Source: Corylus avellana (lineage: Eukaryota > Streptophyta > Magnoliopsida > Fagales > Betulaceae). Taken from it: a stretch of DNA of 64,000 nucleotides. Position 1 is the stretch's first letter; every line of letters begins with the position of its first letter. The notes under the pieces were generated by a model. The model saw only the letters and a list, made by a program, of their open reading frames with translations, did no database searches and was not told where the DNA came from. A program made the position numbers and the translations under genes. Positions 22,944 to 34,890 of the stretch are shown here, piece after piece. The stretch spans positions 20,721,584 to 20,785,583 of the forward strand of contig NC_081549.1 of NCBI RefSeq assembly GCF_901000735.1, read 5' to 3'.

Positions 22944-23880
22944 ATGTCAGTTTCTAGGATATTTCATTGTCCTAAGGCTTTATCAGACAATTATTTTTCC
23001 TATATACACACACATCAAAGCAGCTCGCCAGGACAAGATCCAAACAGACTACCAAACGAGTGCTTCTCTTACCGGTATTGTCTGGACGAGCTCCTCGGGT
23101 CTCCTCTACATTTCCTCATTCAGACAGAATTCAAACGAGCTACATTGCCTAATGCCTATCTTCATACTTCTATCTAGTCCGAACGGGGTCTCCCTATAAA
23201 AATGCCATGTCTAGAGGGGGTCCAAACAAGATACTGATCGAGCTTCACTGACTATTTCTCTTTCACCTCGTTCGGACAGAACTAAGAGGTTGTCCGGACG
23301 TGCATCGTGTAGAAAGAAACATATGATCTATCACTCCAAAATAACTAGTCAAGTTACAATTGAAGCTCAATAAAATTATTTATAAAGCTCAGTCTCACCT
23401 AGTAAAGAATTAATGTGGGACTTGGCACCTCATGAGTGTTGGAGAGATAAGCGGTTTGAAAGTTTTTTACCAAGAGTACATTAATATATATATTTGAACA
23501 CCATATTAGCCTAAAAGCTAATGAGCTTGGGCCCACTTAGGTTATATGTTCTCAACATGAGACTCAACACTCAAAAGTCTACTCACAACAATCTCTTTCT
23601 CATTTGTGAGTCTCCTCCACATTGGTTCAACTTCCCATCGCTTGTGAGTCTTTTTACATGTCCAAGAGTGTTACACATACAAGAGTTGCGAAAGCGAACA
23701 CAACTCTAAACCAGATACATCCAGACACCCGTCCCAAAAAGTTAATCATGGCTTTGATTGGACATCACACTAGCCTAAAAGCCTAAACTAATGGCGTTTT
23801 GGTCCATTTAGGTATATTAACAATTGTTTTTTGTTATATTTTCTCAATGCGAGACTTAACACTCACTACTCACAACAATG
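22944..23880. other. Unclassified repeat-like sequence with internal direct repeats (copy A)
   Basis: Two related stretches about 275 bp apart (23500-23590 and 23770-23880) share GCCTAAAAGC, TTCTCAACATGAGACTCAAC / TTCTCAATGCGAGACTTAAC and CTCACAACAAT. This resembles terminal repeats of a small LTR-type (TRIM-like) element, but no primer-binding site or polypurine tract is clear. At 23060-23300, GTTCGGACAGAA and TTGTCCGGACG motifs recur. No gene is recognised. The same sequence is in copy B at 35776-36720. Confidence 0.35.
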
Positions 23881-24558
23881 AGTTCTTTTATAATTTATCT
23901 ACTTTCATATAAACTTTTATAAGCATAAATATACTTTGTAATAGTTATCAACAACAGCTTCTGCTGCAACTACTAGAACAAAATAACATTAAAAAAGTGC
24001 AACCCTAAACTCTAATAATAAGGGTGACATTGTAAAGTTTTGAAACATGATAACCGGACATTGAAACTTCTTAAATTTTAAGGATACGATTGTAAAAGTG
24101 CCAAAACATTAAGAAGTACAGTAAGTGAAGTTTCCCTTAAATTAAGTGTGACAACTAAATGGAGTTAGATCTGACTTTGTTCAATAAAACCTTTTCTTTC
24201 TTTCTTTTGTTTTCACTTTTCAAAACAAAAACATTAACAAACAACCGAAACACTCAAATTTATTTTTACATTTATGTCACATATGAATACTTTTCAAACA
24301 AAAACACCCTTCAAAAAGCATCGACAAACAAAGCCTTAATTTTCATCTTATATTATCAATGCTTTATATCAGGTGTAAATACAAATTCTACCAAAACTTT
24401 TGATCCAAAATCACACCACACCAGCCTAATGATCAACCTACCAAAAAGACCCTTGAGCACAACTCGAGGGATGATATCTACAGACAAGGCCAACGCGAGT
24501 GTAGAGTATTCGAATATGTGGGATAATCCTAGCTTTACATCATTTACAAAAAGTCATG

Positions 24559-25290
24559 TTATTCCTCAACCGGTACCTCGTCATCAGCCTGGTCATCGTC
24601 ACTGTCAAATGTTTCAAGGGAAGATTTGCTCTGCAGGCTCATACGTCTAGGAATAAACACGTTGAAGTAATAACTCAAAATACTTTTCATGGACTTTGAT
24701 GGAAAACGCTTCAAGGCTAGCTCCCAAAAGTTGGCTACCTTCCACAGTGGATTCACTTTTACAAGGGATTCAAATCTGCTTTGTTCTTCCAAGGTCCATG
24801 ACTTCGAAACGGCTTCTTCTCCCATCTCATCAAACTTCCAACATCGGAAAGCAGCACCAATATCGGATTGCAAACGGAGCCTTTCTTTAAGAACATGGCG
24901 TTTAACGCAATCAGCAGATCCAGGGGAGACACAAGAGCAAGCGTCATGTCTCCCTTTCCCAACTGCTTTCACAGTGGTTTCTGTATTCCTACCTTCCATG
25001 GGCCAAATTCGGGTGCCCAACCACTTTAAATTTTCTGAATCATCATCACCACCATAAAGATTCTTCCTCTTTTCTAGGCATGTCCACTCTGGAATTTCAG
25101 CCTGAAACTTGGGACCAATGGGAATAACAGGTCTACAGAAATGATCACCGCTAGAAATCATCCTCATTGCTGAATCAATGAAATCTGCCACGGCTACAGG
25201 GTTTTGAATGCTATCAATGATCCCTAGTGCTCGTTGAAATTTCGGATTTGGTTCCTCTAAGCTTGAGGAATCTGAACTGTCAAATGTTTC
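24559..25290 (-). pseudogene. ELM2/SANT-type gene, 3'-terminal unit only (copy A, cut by a gap)
   Basis: Reading leftward from the gap at 25291, an open frame encodes one ELM2/SANT unit ([12 protein letters not shown] ... ADDEVPVEE, stop at 24559). It is nearly identical to the second unit of the intact gene at 37385-39202. ELM2 motif residues [14 protein letters not shown] and the SANT-like [12 protein letters not shown] and [17 protein letters not shown] are present. There is no stop or frameshift in what is assembled. Upstream coding sequence is missing because of the 20-N gap. It may be an intact gene that is mis-assembled, or a truncated duplicate; I label it partial. Confidence 0.65.
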
Positions 25291-25310
25291 NNNNNNNNNN
25301 NNNNNNNNNN

Positions 25311-25481
25311 AAGTCATGTTATTCCTCAACCGGTACCTCGTCATCAGCCTGGTCATCGTCACTGTCAAATGTTTCAAGGGAAGATTTGCTCCGCAGGCTC
25401 ATACGTCTAGGTATAAATACGTTGAAGTAATAACTTAAAATGCTTTTCTTGGACTTTGATGGAAAACACTTAAAGGCTAGC
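25311..25481 (-). pseudogene. Second ELM2/SANT 3' fragment between two gaps
   Basis: Between gaps at 25291-25310 and 25482-25581 there is a 171-bp piece encoding the end of an ELM2/SANT unit ([18 protein letters not shown] ... VPVEE, stop). Its first part carries residues typical of unit 1 of the intact gene ([16 protein letters not shown]), yet it ends with the gene's terminal acidic tail and stop, which in the intact gene follows unit 2. It is therefore either a third paralogue or a hybrid made by the assembler in a tandem repeat. Confidence 0.6.
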
Positions 25482-25584
25482 NNNNNNNNNNNNNNNNNNN
25501 NNNNNNNNNNNNNNNNNNNNNNNNNNNNNNNNNNNNNNNNNNNNNNNNNNNNNNNNNNNNNNNNNNNNNNNNNNNNNNNNNGTA

Positions 25585-25850
25585 GTGTTAAGAAAATCCT
25601 GTAAGTGCAGCCACCCAAATGAGAGGTTACTTAGAAGTTGATTTCCAGCCCAATCGAGCAAGCGAAGATTGGTTCGTGAAATCCATGGATCTAATTCCAA
25701 GTCCTCCCGAAGACTTGGGCTTAGAAATGTTATCCCATGCCGAAAATGTGAGATTATGTTTATGGCTCTGTGGGAAGCCCAAAACAGAATTTCTCCAAAA
25801 TCTTCTTTCAAGCACATCATGGTTTGGTGCATACTGGAAAACTGTGAATT
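25585..25850 (-). mobile_element. LINE reverse-transcriptase fragment
   Basis: On the minus strand an open stretch encodes KPKSSGGLGIRSMDFTNQSS and LARLGWK, the pattern found after the reverse-transcriptase domain of plant non-LTR retrotransposons (PK..GGLG.R......N.ALL.K..W). It is preceded by FSAWDNI. The fragment is short, has no poly(A) tail here and begins at an assembly gap. Confidence 0.65.
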
Positions 25851-26256
25851 TAATTCAAATCATAACAAGTAGAATCATATTTATATAGAAATGAAGTGAT
25901 TGTCGATATATAAAAGTGAGTCTGGTGGCCGTATCCCACCCACCGTTTGAGCTAATCACAGAGAAATGATTTGACGGGTTTTCAGTTTGAGCTAATCACA
26001 GGAATCATGTATATATACAATGTAGAGTAGTGGGAAAAGGAGAGAACCCTTTGAGAATGAAGATAAGCTGTTTAGTTGTGTTTGGTCTTTGGAGTTGGTT
26101 CAAATATCATGAAGATATTGCAATGACTGACCAACTAACCCTCACTCTCTCTCTCTGCTTCGTCTGCTACCATTTACTAAAAGTAACCCAACCTCAATAC
26201 CCATCTCAGATTCAGAGTTTCCCGAGCTAAAATCTTTGGGAAAAAAGAAAGAAGAA

Positions 26257-26607
26257 ATGTGTTATGTGGGTAAAGCTACAAAGATCTTCTTCATCTTTAT
26301 TGTCACGGTGTTGGTGGTTCTTTGCCTTGTTCTGGGATTTAGACTTCTCCGCCACACCCTCCAGAATACCCACAAATGCTCTGGTGACTCTTGCCACTCT
26401 TCTTCATCTTCTCCTCCGGTGGCCTTCCCCAACCCCAGCTTTACCCCACCAAGCCCACCTAACCCATATCCATGCCCTGACCCTAACATCTCCAACCAGC
26501 CCAGTTCACCTAACCCAAACCCAAGCCCAAGCTCACCTCCTCCGCCGGCAGCGCCAATTAATCAGCCGAGTCCGGTGATGGCGACACCTGGACCTGTGCA
26601 TGGTTAG
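26257..26607 (+). CDS. Small membrane-anchored proline-rich protein
   Basis: The open frame encodes 116 residues from ATG 26257 ([14 protein letters not shown]...) to TAG. Residues about 8-29 ([20 protein letters not shown]) form one hydrophobic segment that would serve as a signal anchor. Next come RLLRHTLQ, a CSGDSC pair of cysteines, a Ser run, and a 65-residue Pro/Ser/Asn-rich tail with repeats such as [12 protein letters not shown] and [12 protein letters not shown]. The tail resembles extensin-like or arabinogalactan-type domains, so it may lie in the apoplast; that is inference. GTATATATACAA near 26010 and CT repeats at 26146-26158 could belong to the promoter/leader. It lies between the two segmental duplicates and is not duplicated. 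I do not recognise a named family with certainty. Confidence 0.6.
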   Translation: MCYVGKATKIFFIFIVTVLVVLCLVLGFRLLRHTLQNTHKCSGDSCHSSSSSPPVAFPNPSFTPPSPPNPYPCPDPNISNQPSSPNPNPSPSSPPPPAAPINQPSPVMATPGPVHG

Positions 26608-27408
26608 CTGCATTTTGCAAGGGTTGTAGATATATATTTGTTATGGCATTGTTTTGCATTACATAATTTTGTTTAATTTTTATTCTTTTTACGGTTATCC
26701 CTGCAATGCTCTACAATTTTTTTTACCTTTTTATTGTTAGGGACTTCAGTTATCATTGCTCGCTGCATTTTATTTTCTTACTTGCCTTAAATATGGCCCA
26801 GTTTGGAATAAAAGAGCCCAATGAAACAATTACTCTTAAAAATAAAAAATAAAAAATCAATGGTTAGTTGAAATTGCTACATTAATCTTATTAATCAGAT
26901 GAAAGTTAGATAGAATTAGTGTCTCACATTTCTCATCAATTTAATTGACTAAACTGTAATAATTTGATAGAATTCAATTTAAACTAAAACTTTGTGATGT
27001 GACCCTCCTCATTGAGCAGATGAGACACTTAAGATTCCTCATATGAGATTACTGTGAAAAGGTGAAAACAACAAAAACAATACTCATATAATAGTTTCCT
27101 TTACAAGTTTCTAATTGGTTTGTTGTGCATAATTTGATGTAGGTTAAGAAAACATGATGCAACAACTAACAAGAAAGTGTAATCGGAGGTTTTCCCACTA
27201 ATATTATTTCTTCCACCCAACTCCATTATGTGTAAAGTCTCATGTTAGGAATTATAGGGACGCTTAGTGGCGTGACTTGAGAAGGGATTTAGTACGAAAG
27301 TACTGTTTAAAAATTTTGGGTTAGTTGATTGATGGACCAAGCATTAGGTCCACGGCCCAACAGTAAAGTTGGACCATAATAGAAATATAATCCCATCAAA
27401 TAATCATC
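26608..27408. other. Intergenic; no gene seen
   Basis: AT-rich DNA after the small proline-rich gene, likely including its 3' UTR. No supportable feature. Confidence 0.5.
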
Positions 27409-28010
27409 ATATATATATATAAAAGCCGAGTTTTGGCTCAGAGAGAACCTAGAATTGCGACACGTGTCTTGAACTCATACTTTTTAAGAGCATAACTGGT
27501 TTTAAATTTTTTAATTTTTTAAGTGTCTTCTTAACTCTTTCTATTAACCATTTAGTGTTCTCCTATTTTTTAATATGGTTTAATAGTTTTCCGTTTAGGT
27601 TTAGGCGGTTTCATTATTCCAAGAGTTTATTTCAAAACGTTTCCTTATATGAATTTCATTATTAAGTGACTATAATTAATGTAAGATAATTATGGTTATA
27701 TATATCATATATTATATATATAAAAGCCGAGTTTTGGCTCAGAGAGAGCCTAGAATTGCGACACGTGTCTTTAACTCATACTTTTTAAAAGCATAACCGG
27801 TTTTAAATTTTCTAATTTTTTAAGTGTCTTCTTAACTCTTTCTATTAACCGTTTAGTGTTTCTCCTATTTTTTAATATGGTTTAATAGTTTTCCGTTTAG
27901 GTTTAGGCGGTTTCATTATTCCAAGAGTTTACTTCAAAACGTTTCCTTATATGAATTTCATTATTAAGTGACTATAATTAATGTAAGATAATTATGGTTA
28001 TTTAATTTTT
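27409..28010. repeat. Tandem duplication, period about 301 bp, of the Helitron-like 5' end
   Basis: The sequence from TATATATAAAAGCCGAG to GATAATTATGGTTAT occurs twice in direct tandem (27409-27709 and 27710-28010) with few changes. Shared landmarks include TTGCGACACGTGTC, TTTTCCGTTTAGGTTTAGGC and CCAAGAGTTTA. Confidence 0.85.
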
Positions 28011-28454
28011 AAACATTAAACCGGTCCTTTAAGTTAAAAACCGGTCCTCTAAGGCCATTAAATTAACTAAATTAATTCATGTTAGGAATACAATGAGTTT
28101 AATATGCCTAATACGTTGAATAGAAAGAAAGAAAAAAAAAAAGGTCAAATTAAATCTATCATTAAATTCTCTTTGATTTCTACCTCTCTCTTTTTACATT
28201 TAAAAAGGGTGCATGCCAGAGCCTTTTAAGTCCATGAGTCTGCTCTTGAAGGCAAAACATAGGACAAAATTTATGGTGCTTCCTTCTTTAATAGTCACTA
28301 GCAACAACATTCAAGTAAATACTTTTGTTTTGTTTTGTTTTTTTTTAACCACTTTGAATGTATTATGGAGATTTTTTGTTTTGTTTGTTTGATCTACTCC
28401 AATTTTCAGACATGTTTTTGAAGTGCTTTTTTCTTCTTTTAAAAGCAAAAGAAA

Positions 28455-28680
28455 CATAAATTTATTTCATTATCTTTATGTTTATTTCTCGATCTGAATC
28501 TACGTTTTGGTGGAAATATAAATTTGTTTCTCTTTTGTTTGTGAAAGGAGAGCATAAATTTATTTCATTATCTTTATGTTTATTTCTCGATCTGAATCTA
28601 CGTTTTGGTGGAAATATAAATTTGTTTCTCTTTTGTTTGTGAAAGGAGAGCATAAATTTATTTGATTATCTTTATGTTTG
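28455..28680. repeat. 98-bp tandem repeat, about 2.3 copies
   Basis: CATAAATTTATTTCATTATC starts at 28455 and 28553, and nearly the same sequence (TTTGATTATC variant) at 28651, an exact 98-bp period. Each unit contains CGATCTGAATCTACGTTTTG and GTTTGTGAAAGGAGAG. No coding function is likely. Confidence 0.9.
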
Positions 28681-29944
28681 TTTTTTGAGAAAGTTTATTT
28701 GTACGTGCCATGCTTTGCTTTATGTTTGTGTGGAGATTTGAATATGTTTATGCTTTGTTTGTGAAAATTATTGGTTAAGTTCTTCATTTGATTGTTTTAT
28801 GGTTGAGTTGTTCTTCAATCGAACACAACTCTTTTGGAACACTCAAAAGATTACTATAGATATTTTGTTCACTTTGATCTCTATATTTTTTAGAATGTTC
28901 AGTTTTATATTAATGTTATTTCTATTGAAATATAATAGGTATCACACTAATAATAATATCGAAGATTTATGCTAATTTTTTATTAATGCGTTGATAATCA
29001 AAATCAAGATTTTCTTCTTGCTATTTTTTTTTTAAACTTCTTTCATTTTAACATGTTTCCGATCTACGTTTGGAAGGAGATTTGAATATGTTTATGTTTT
29101 GTTTGTAAAAATTTTTTGTTGAATTGTTCATGATTTGAATGTTTTATGAGATTTTTTTTTTTTTTTTGTGATTTAATCAAAATTTAAGGCAGTTTTTGGA
29201 AGTGTCTTTTTTACCATTAAGTAAAAGATTGCCAAAATTAATTTCATTGTTATGCAGAAAGAAAAACATAAACCCTTTTGAAACACCAAAAATATAATAA
29301 TTAAGTATTGAACAATATGTGCAACGATTTATTTCATTGCGTTAAATGTTCAATGAATTGTTTTATTTTGTTTTCATCAAAACAATGATTTTGCTCACTT
29401 TGCTCGGTATATTTTTTGGAATGTTCAGAATTATATGAATTTTATTTCTATTGAAATATAATAGGCGTCGTGCTAGCAATATCGGAGATTCATGCTAATT
29501 TTCTATTAATGTTTTAATAATCAAAATTTAGGTTTTCTTGCTGTTTTTTATGTTAATATACTTATTTAATTTTAAACTACTCCTATGAATAGAAAGATTT
29601 TTACATGTTTTAATTTATATGGTTTGCAAAAATTTCGTGCTCTTAGTACTTAGAGCGTAACGCTTTTGTTTTTTTAAGAGTCTTTACGCTATAGATAAGT
29701 TTGTTGATGATGAATGTCAAAATGTTCAAAAAATAAAAAATAAAAAATAAAATACATATACTTCTAAAGAATGAACAAGTTTTGGGCACTTAAAACCCAG
29801 GGGTTTTATTTGTAATGCATTTAATTATTTTAATGAAGAAAACAAAAGGTTCTGAAACTCTCTCTCTCTCTCTTTATATATCAATATTGTGAGACAATTA
29901 AAATGTAGGAATTTTATTTGTAATATATTTAATTGTCTTAATGA

Positions 29945-30755
29945 AGAAATATTATTTGTATTGAAATAAGATAGATGATTTATTTGATTGTATTAAATAT
30001 TGATTGAAAGACCAATTTTTTTAAAGAGTAAACCGATTTTTTAACTCATTATTTTAAAAATTGAACGGTTCATATTTTTCCTCTCTCTCTATCTCTCTTT
30101 TTTCTCTCTCTCTATCTCTCTCTCTCTTTTCTCTCTACAAGTCATTCACTCTCATTCCACATCTCTCTCACCTGTTCATATCTCTCTCTCTCTCCTTTTT
30201 TTTCCTCTCTCTCCACATCTCTCTCTCTCTCTTAATTTCAAAGAAAAAGACATCTCTCTCCCACCACTCTCCAACATTAATATCTCTCCTCTTTTTTCTC
30301 TCCATCTCTATCTTTCTTTCTCCACTCTCCAACATTAACAAAAACATAATCTATTGGCCTAAAAATTCAAATTGGAGGTAATTATTCTTCTTAACCTTTT
30401 TTTTTTTTTTCCAACCAACAAAGTTTTAACATATTCTAATTTATATAAATTAAACAAAAATTAAAGGTCTTATCTTTTAATTCATTTGAATGTTTATGGA
30501 TTTTTTTTTTTTGTCTAATTTACTCGGATTTTCAAGCATTTTTTCTCTACTTTGAAAGCAATATTATTTTGCTTTTTTTTTTTTTTTAATATTTGGAATT
30601 ATATAGGTTTTATTTGTATTGAAATAAGATAGATGATTTATTTGATTGCATTAAATCTTGATTGAAAGACCAACTTTTTTAAAGAGTAAACTGATTTTTT
30701 AACTTATTATTTTAAAAAGTGAACGGTTCATTTTTTTCTCTCTCTCTATCTCTCT

Positions 30756-30798
<43 letters not shown>

Positions 30799-31440
30799 TT
30801 TTATTTTTTTATTTTTTTTTTATTTTTTCTCTCCAAGCACTCTCATTCCACATCTCTCTCTTGAACCGGTTCATATCTCTCTCTCTCCTTTTTTTCCTCT
30901 CTCTCCACGTCTCTTTCTCTTTTTTCTCTCCAAGTCTTTCACTCTCATTCAACATCTCTCTCTCTCTTAATTTCAAAAAAAAAAAGGCATCTTTCTACCT
31001 CCACTCTCCAACATTAATATCTCTCCTCTTTTTTCTCTCCATCTCTATCTTTCTCTTTCTCCACTCTCCAACATTAACAAAAACATAATCTATTGGCCTA
31101 AAAATTCAAATTGGAGGTAATTATTCTTCTTAACCCTTTTTTCTTTTCTTTTTTCAGACCAATAATGTTTTAACATATTCTAATTTATATAAATTAAACT
31201 AAAATTAAAGGTCTTATGTTTTAATTCATTTGAATGTTTATAGATTTGTGTTTTTTTTTTTTTGTGTGTAATTTACTCGGATTTTCAAGCATATTTTTAA
31301 GGTTTTTTTTTTTTTTTCTCTACTTTTGAAAGCAATATTATTTTGCCTTTTATTTTTAATATTCATAATTATATAGGTTTTATTTGTATTGAAATAAGAT
31401 AGATGATTTATTTGATTGCAATAAATCTTGATTGAAAGAT
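29945..31440. repeat. Large direct repeats, about 660-770 bp units, CT-rich
   Basis: GTATTGAAATAAGATAGATG starts repeat units near 29959, 30616 and 31386. The first two units continue through GAGTAAAC.GATTTTTTAAC, GAACGGTTCAT, long CT microsatellites and ATTGGAGGTAATTATTCTTC. The third is partial. Open frames across this stretch are translations of CT repeats. Confidence 0.8.
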
Positions 31441-31677
31441 TTTGTTTTATTTTGTATTCATAAATTTTTTCTCTCTCAAATATTGAGAATTATGTGAATT
31501 TTATTTGTATTTAAAAATAACCTTTAGCATGTCTTTTTATTGAAAGAGTGATAATTGATTTTTTTAACATGATTATTTTAGCCTGTAATTAATAATAATA
31601 AAAAAATGAAGATGCGTTTAAGTTTTAAAATCAAAGATAATAAAGAACCCTGCGCATAACGCGAGTTATATGCTAGG

Positions 31678-31707
31678 GTATCTATGTATAAATAGATACA
31701 TAGATAC
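31678..31707. repeat. Perfect short inverted repeat just after the Helitron-like 3' end
   Basis: GTATCTATGT and ACATAGATAC form a hairpin with a short AT-rich loop starting 4 bases after the candidate CTAG end. Its role, if any, is unknown. Confidence 0.6.
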
Positions 31708-32370
31708 TTCTTCTTCACTTTTGTAGAGGTAACCAAAAAGAATTTTCCTTCCAAAATCCTTCTTCTTCATTTTTGTAGAACGCTTATCATATCATTTTTG
31801 GATTTATCTTTGTATATCTATGTATAAATTCTTCACGAGTGTAAATTAATTATTTTTATGTTTGTTTCTCTAGAAAGTTTCACTGTATTGAAATATAATA
31901 GGTATCACACCAATAAGATTTTATGTTTTAATTCATTTGAATATTTTATTAGATTTTTTTTTCTTCGTTTTGTGATTTACTCAAATTTTCTAGCATTTTT
32001 TGGAAGTGTTGAAAGAAATTTATTTGATTGCATTAAATATTGAGTGAAATGTGTGTTTTATTTTGTATTAAAAAGAAGAGAGAAGATTTTGTTTATTTTA
32101 CTCTGTAATTTTTCTGAAATGATTAGAACTTTATGGATTTTATTTGTATTACAATATAATAAATATCACATCAACAATATCAGAGTTTCCTACTAACTTT
32201 CTATTAATATTTTGATCATCAGAATTCAAGTGTCCTTCTTGCTATTTTTATTTTTTATTTTATACTTTTCATTAAGTAGATGTTTGGTATATTTCAAAAA
32301 ATAAAATAAAATACATGTTCAGTACAGTAATTTACTGGTGTATAACCTTTAGTATGTATTTTCACACACA
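31708..32370. other. AT-rich DNA related to the Helitron-like block
   Basis: It contains phrases also found inside the Helitron-like block (ATGTTTTAATTCATTTGAAT; AAATATAATAGGTATCACAC), so it is probably a fragment of a related element. No gene is seen. Confidence 0.4.
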
Positions 32371-33231
32371 CATTTGAAACAGGACTACAATCTCTGGAAA
32401 AAAAAAATTAAAAAATTGAAAGAGAAAGGCCTATGCCATTTTATTAAATTATATCTTTAATTTTTCTTTGGAGTGATTCACACATTATCTCCATCATATG
32501 GGCTATGAGATGTTTAGGAAATATTACAGAGCCTTGCAAAAATAAAATTTGACCATAGACTTCACAAAAGAAGCTCTTTAACCCTAGACACTAGGATGCT
32601 AAACTCCCATCAGCAAAGCAGGAATCAAGCTTGGCAATGATTATTTCTCAAAGAATGAGATCTTTATCAGTCCACTGGTGGCATTGAAGGAAGCAACCCA
32701 ATCAATATTTTGTTCTCACTAAGTTTGAGATGATGCTTTTTTTTACTTTATATATAATTTGTAAAAGCCCTATGATCAAACAAATTTGCCTCCAAAGTCA
32801 AAAAGTGGCAAGGAAAACATCCCAACATGCTTCTTCATGGAGGATAAAGAAAGAATGAATGAAAGAAAAAAGAGAAGAAAAGAGGCTCAAAACCCAATGG
32901 CATGTCTAGGTTACTCCCATTAGCCTTCAATGGGAAGTGGGTGGGTAATAATTTGTTTAAGGTAATTGAGAGCATAATTGTCAACGGTTGTGTGCTCATG
33001 CTGCTCCTCGAGGTTCTGCCACTTTTTTGATACACAAATTGTATCTGCCAAGACGATGTTTTTATGTCGTACCAGCTATCTATCATGGTTTCTTTTTGCC
33101 AAAATTACTTGGCAACCAACTTTGAAAAATTTGGCACTTTCTTCGACAACTTAGCATCCTTCAGCATGTTATATAACTTATATGTCGTTCACATTTGATG
33201 ATTTATCAATATAGTAGGATCGGGTATGTTT

Positions 33232-33387
33232 GTTAATGTGTTTTGAATTATATTTTTTTGTTTTTGATTTGAAAAAGTGGTTTTGATGTGCATGAAGTTA
33301 AAAGTGAAAACACGTTTCGTGTTTTGAGTTATTTGTTAATATATTTATTTAGGAGAACGGAAAACAAAAATTTTAATAAACATAGCC
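33232..33387. mobile_element. Short MITE, uninterrupted (copy B)
   Basis: Ends GGGTATGTTTGTTAA and TTTAATAAACATAGCC are imperfect inverted repeats 156 bp apart. The counterpart in copy A is split by a Mutator-type MITE. Confidence 0.4.
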
Positions 33388-34890
33388 ACATGCATATTCT
33401 TCCTGAGTCTCTTGGCTTATGGAAGTCAAACAAGAAAAAGGTTTGTTAGTTTTATGTGAAAAGAAAAATGTTGCGAATCACAGATTGGGAGGAGAAATTG
33501 AAACAAATCTAATAACTAATTGTACTTGACACCGAGGATAATGACTCTCCAAATGCCATATCAACCTAAATAAATACAATTCACGTAGAAACACATTACT
33601 GTAAATACTAATATGATTCTTATTCTCAGAAATTAGGGTTCAAATTATGTCATCGAACAATCAAAGTTCAACTTTTTGTGAATGCTTAGGGAAGAATTAG
33701 TTTGTCGAACATCGAACTTTTGATTGAGGAAGCATGGAAAGAGAAAAGAATCAAACACAGAGAACCTTGTCAGGTGTGCTGGCGAGAGATCACTCCGTTA
33801 AAGCCCAAAGAAAGTGGTTCAAAAACAAAACGTTTATACTAGATAGTTCGCTCCTAAAACTGTAATAGGTTAAATATTCCAGTAATTTTACTATGCTAGT
33901 CAAAAACTATTTTAGTCAAAAGTTGCACCTTGTATTTGTCAAGAAATTCATTTTAACCCCCTGAATATTATTAAGAAAAAGCAAAGACCAAAAGATTAGT
34001 TCTCCTTTTACCAACCTGTCGCATGAAATCATGTTACAATATTTGCTTGAACTTTTATTGATGTGGTTTTTAGTTTGAACATATAACATACGATGATATA
34101 CACGTTGGCTTAAATATCTCATCTTGTTTATTGGACTTTATGCAACTTAACAATGTAGAAATTGGATTCTTACTTTGTGGTAAAATGTATGTAAGCCTGT
34201 AATTCTAACAAGGATTAGGAGGTTGTAAGGGGTAATTTCTGTTATAGTCAAGCTTTTGATAAAGCTCATACTCGGCTCCAACTAAAATATTAAGTCAGTG
34301 AATAGAATATTCACATATTTCACTTGGCGCTATTATACTTACTTTTGATTGATGCAGCAAAAATTGCATGTATTTTTTTTTTCTTCCTTTTGAAACCACA
34401 AACCCACCTTGACATAAACATAAATTGAATGCCAATACTATAAAAAGATATCTTCATATAACTATAAGAGTTATTACATTAAGGCAAGACAATGTTGCCT
34501 CAAAATTACAAAAAGCCACATATGACACTAACACATGGGCTGAGATCTATAAAAGTCTAGCCAACTCCAAATGTTGAGATCACATGTTAAGCGTATTGCC
34601 TACACTTAACTGTTGGGGGTTTGTTAAAGAGTATTGCCTCGACTTAACCATTGGGCTTGTTAAGTGTATTCCTCCAATTAACCACCAGGTTGTTGAGTGT
34701 TTAACTCCCTCTCAACGCTTGAGTCGCGACAAAACATTTACCGAGAACCTTTCCTTTCATTTCACAAAACTTATTCTTTTCTTTCCAAATCGCTTATCTT
34801 CGAAATCTCTTTTCTTTCAATTTTTTTTTTTAAAAAAAATTAATATACAGGGGGCATAATTGAATATAATTAAATTCATTGTCATCACTA

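Larger units (their letters stand above)
19107..25290. repeat. Segmental duplication, copy A
   Basis: Starting at CATTTGAAACAGGACTACAA, this sequence runs nearly colinear with 32371 onward, in the same orientation, through to the ELM2/SANT gene unit where a gap interrupts it. Small substitutions and indels separate the copies. The largest difference is a 421-bp MITE (19993-20413) with its 9-bp duplication, present only here. Shared contents include a Tourist-like MITE, a hAT-type MITE with a nested SINE, and direct repeats near 23.5-23.9 kb. No complete gene other than the partial ELM2/SANT unit is in it. Confidence 0.9.
27409..31674 (+). mobile_element. Helitron-like non-autonomous element (candidate, about 4.3 kb)
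   Basis: The left end has TATATATATAAAAGCCGAGT followed by TTTGGCTCAGAGAG, a form typical of 5' ends of plant Helitron families. The right end has GCGCATAACGCGAGTTATAT and then GCTAG, recalling the short GC hairpin followed by CTRR at Helitron 3' ends. The interior is AT-rich, lacks a Rep/helicase gene and holds tandem repeats. The 5' end is present twice (27409 and 27710). The expected T after CTAG is G here, and flanking A/T insertion context is imperfect, so the assignment is tentative. Confidence 0.5.

Noticed and set aside
30061..31088. Open frames of Leu/Ser repeats
   Set aside because: They are translations of CT microsatellites in the Helitron-like block.
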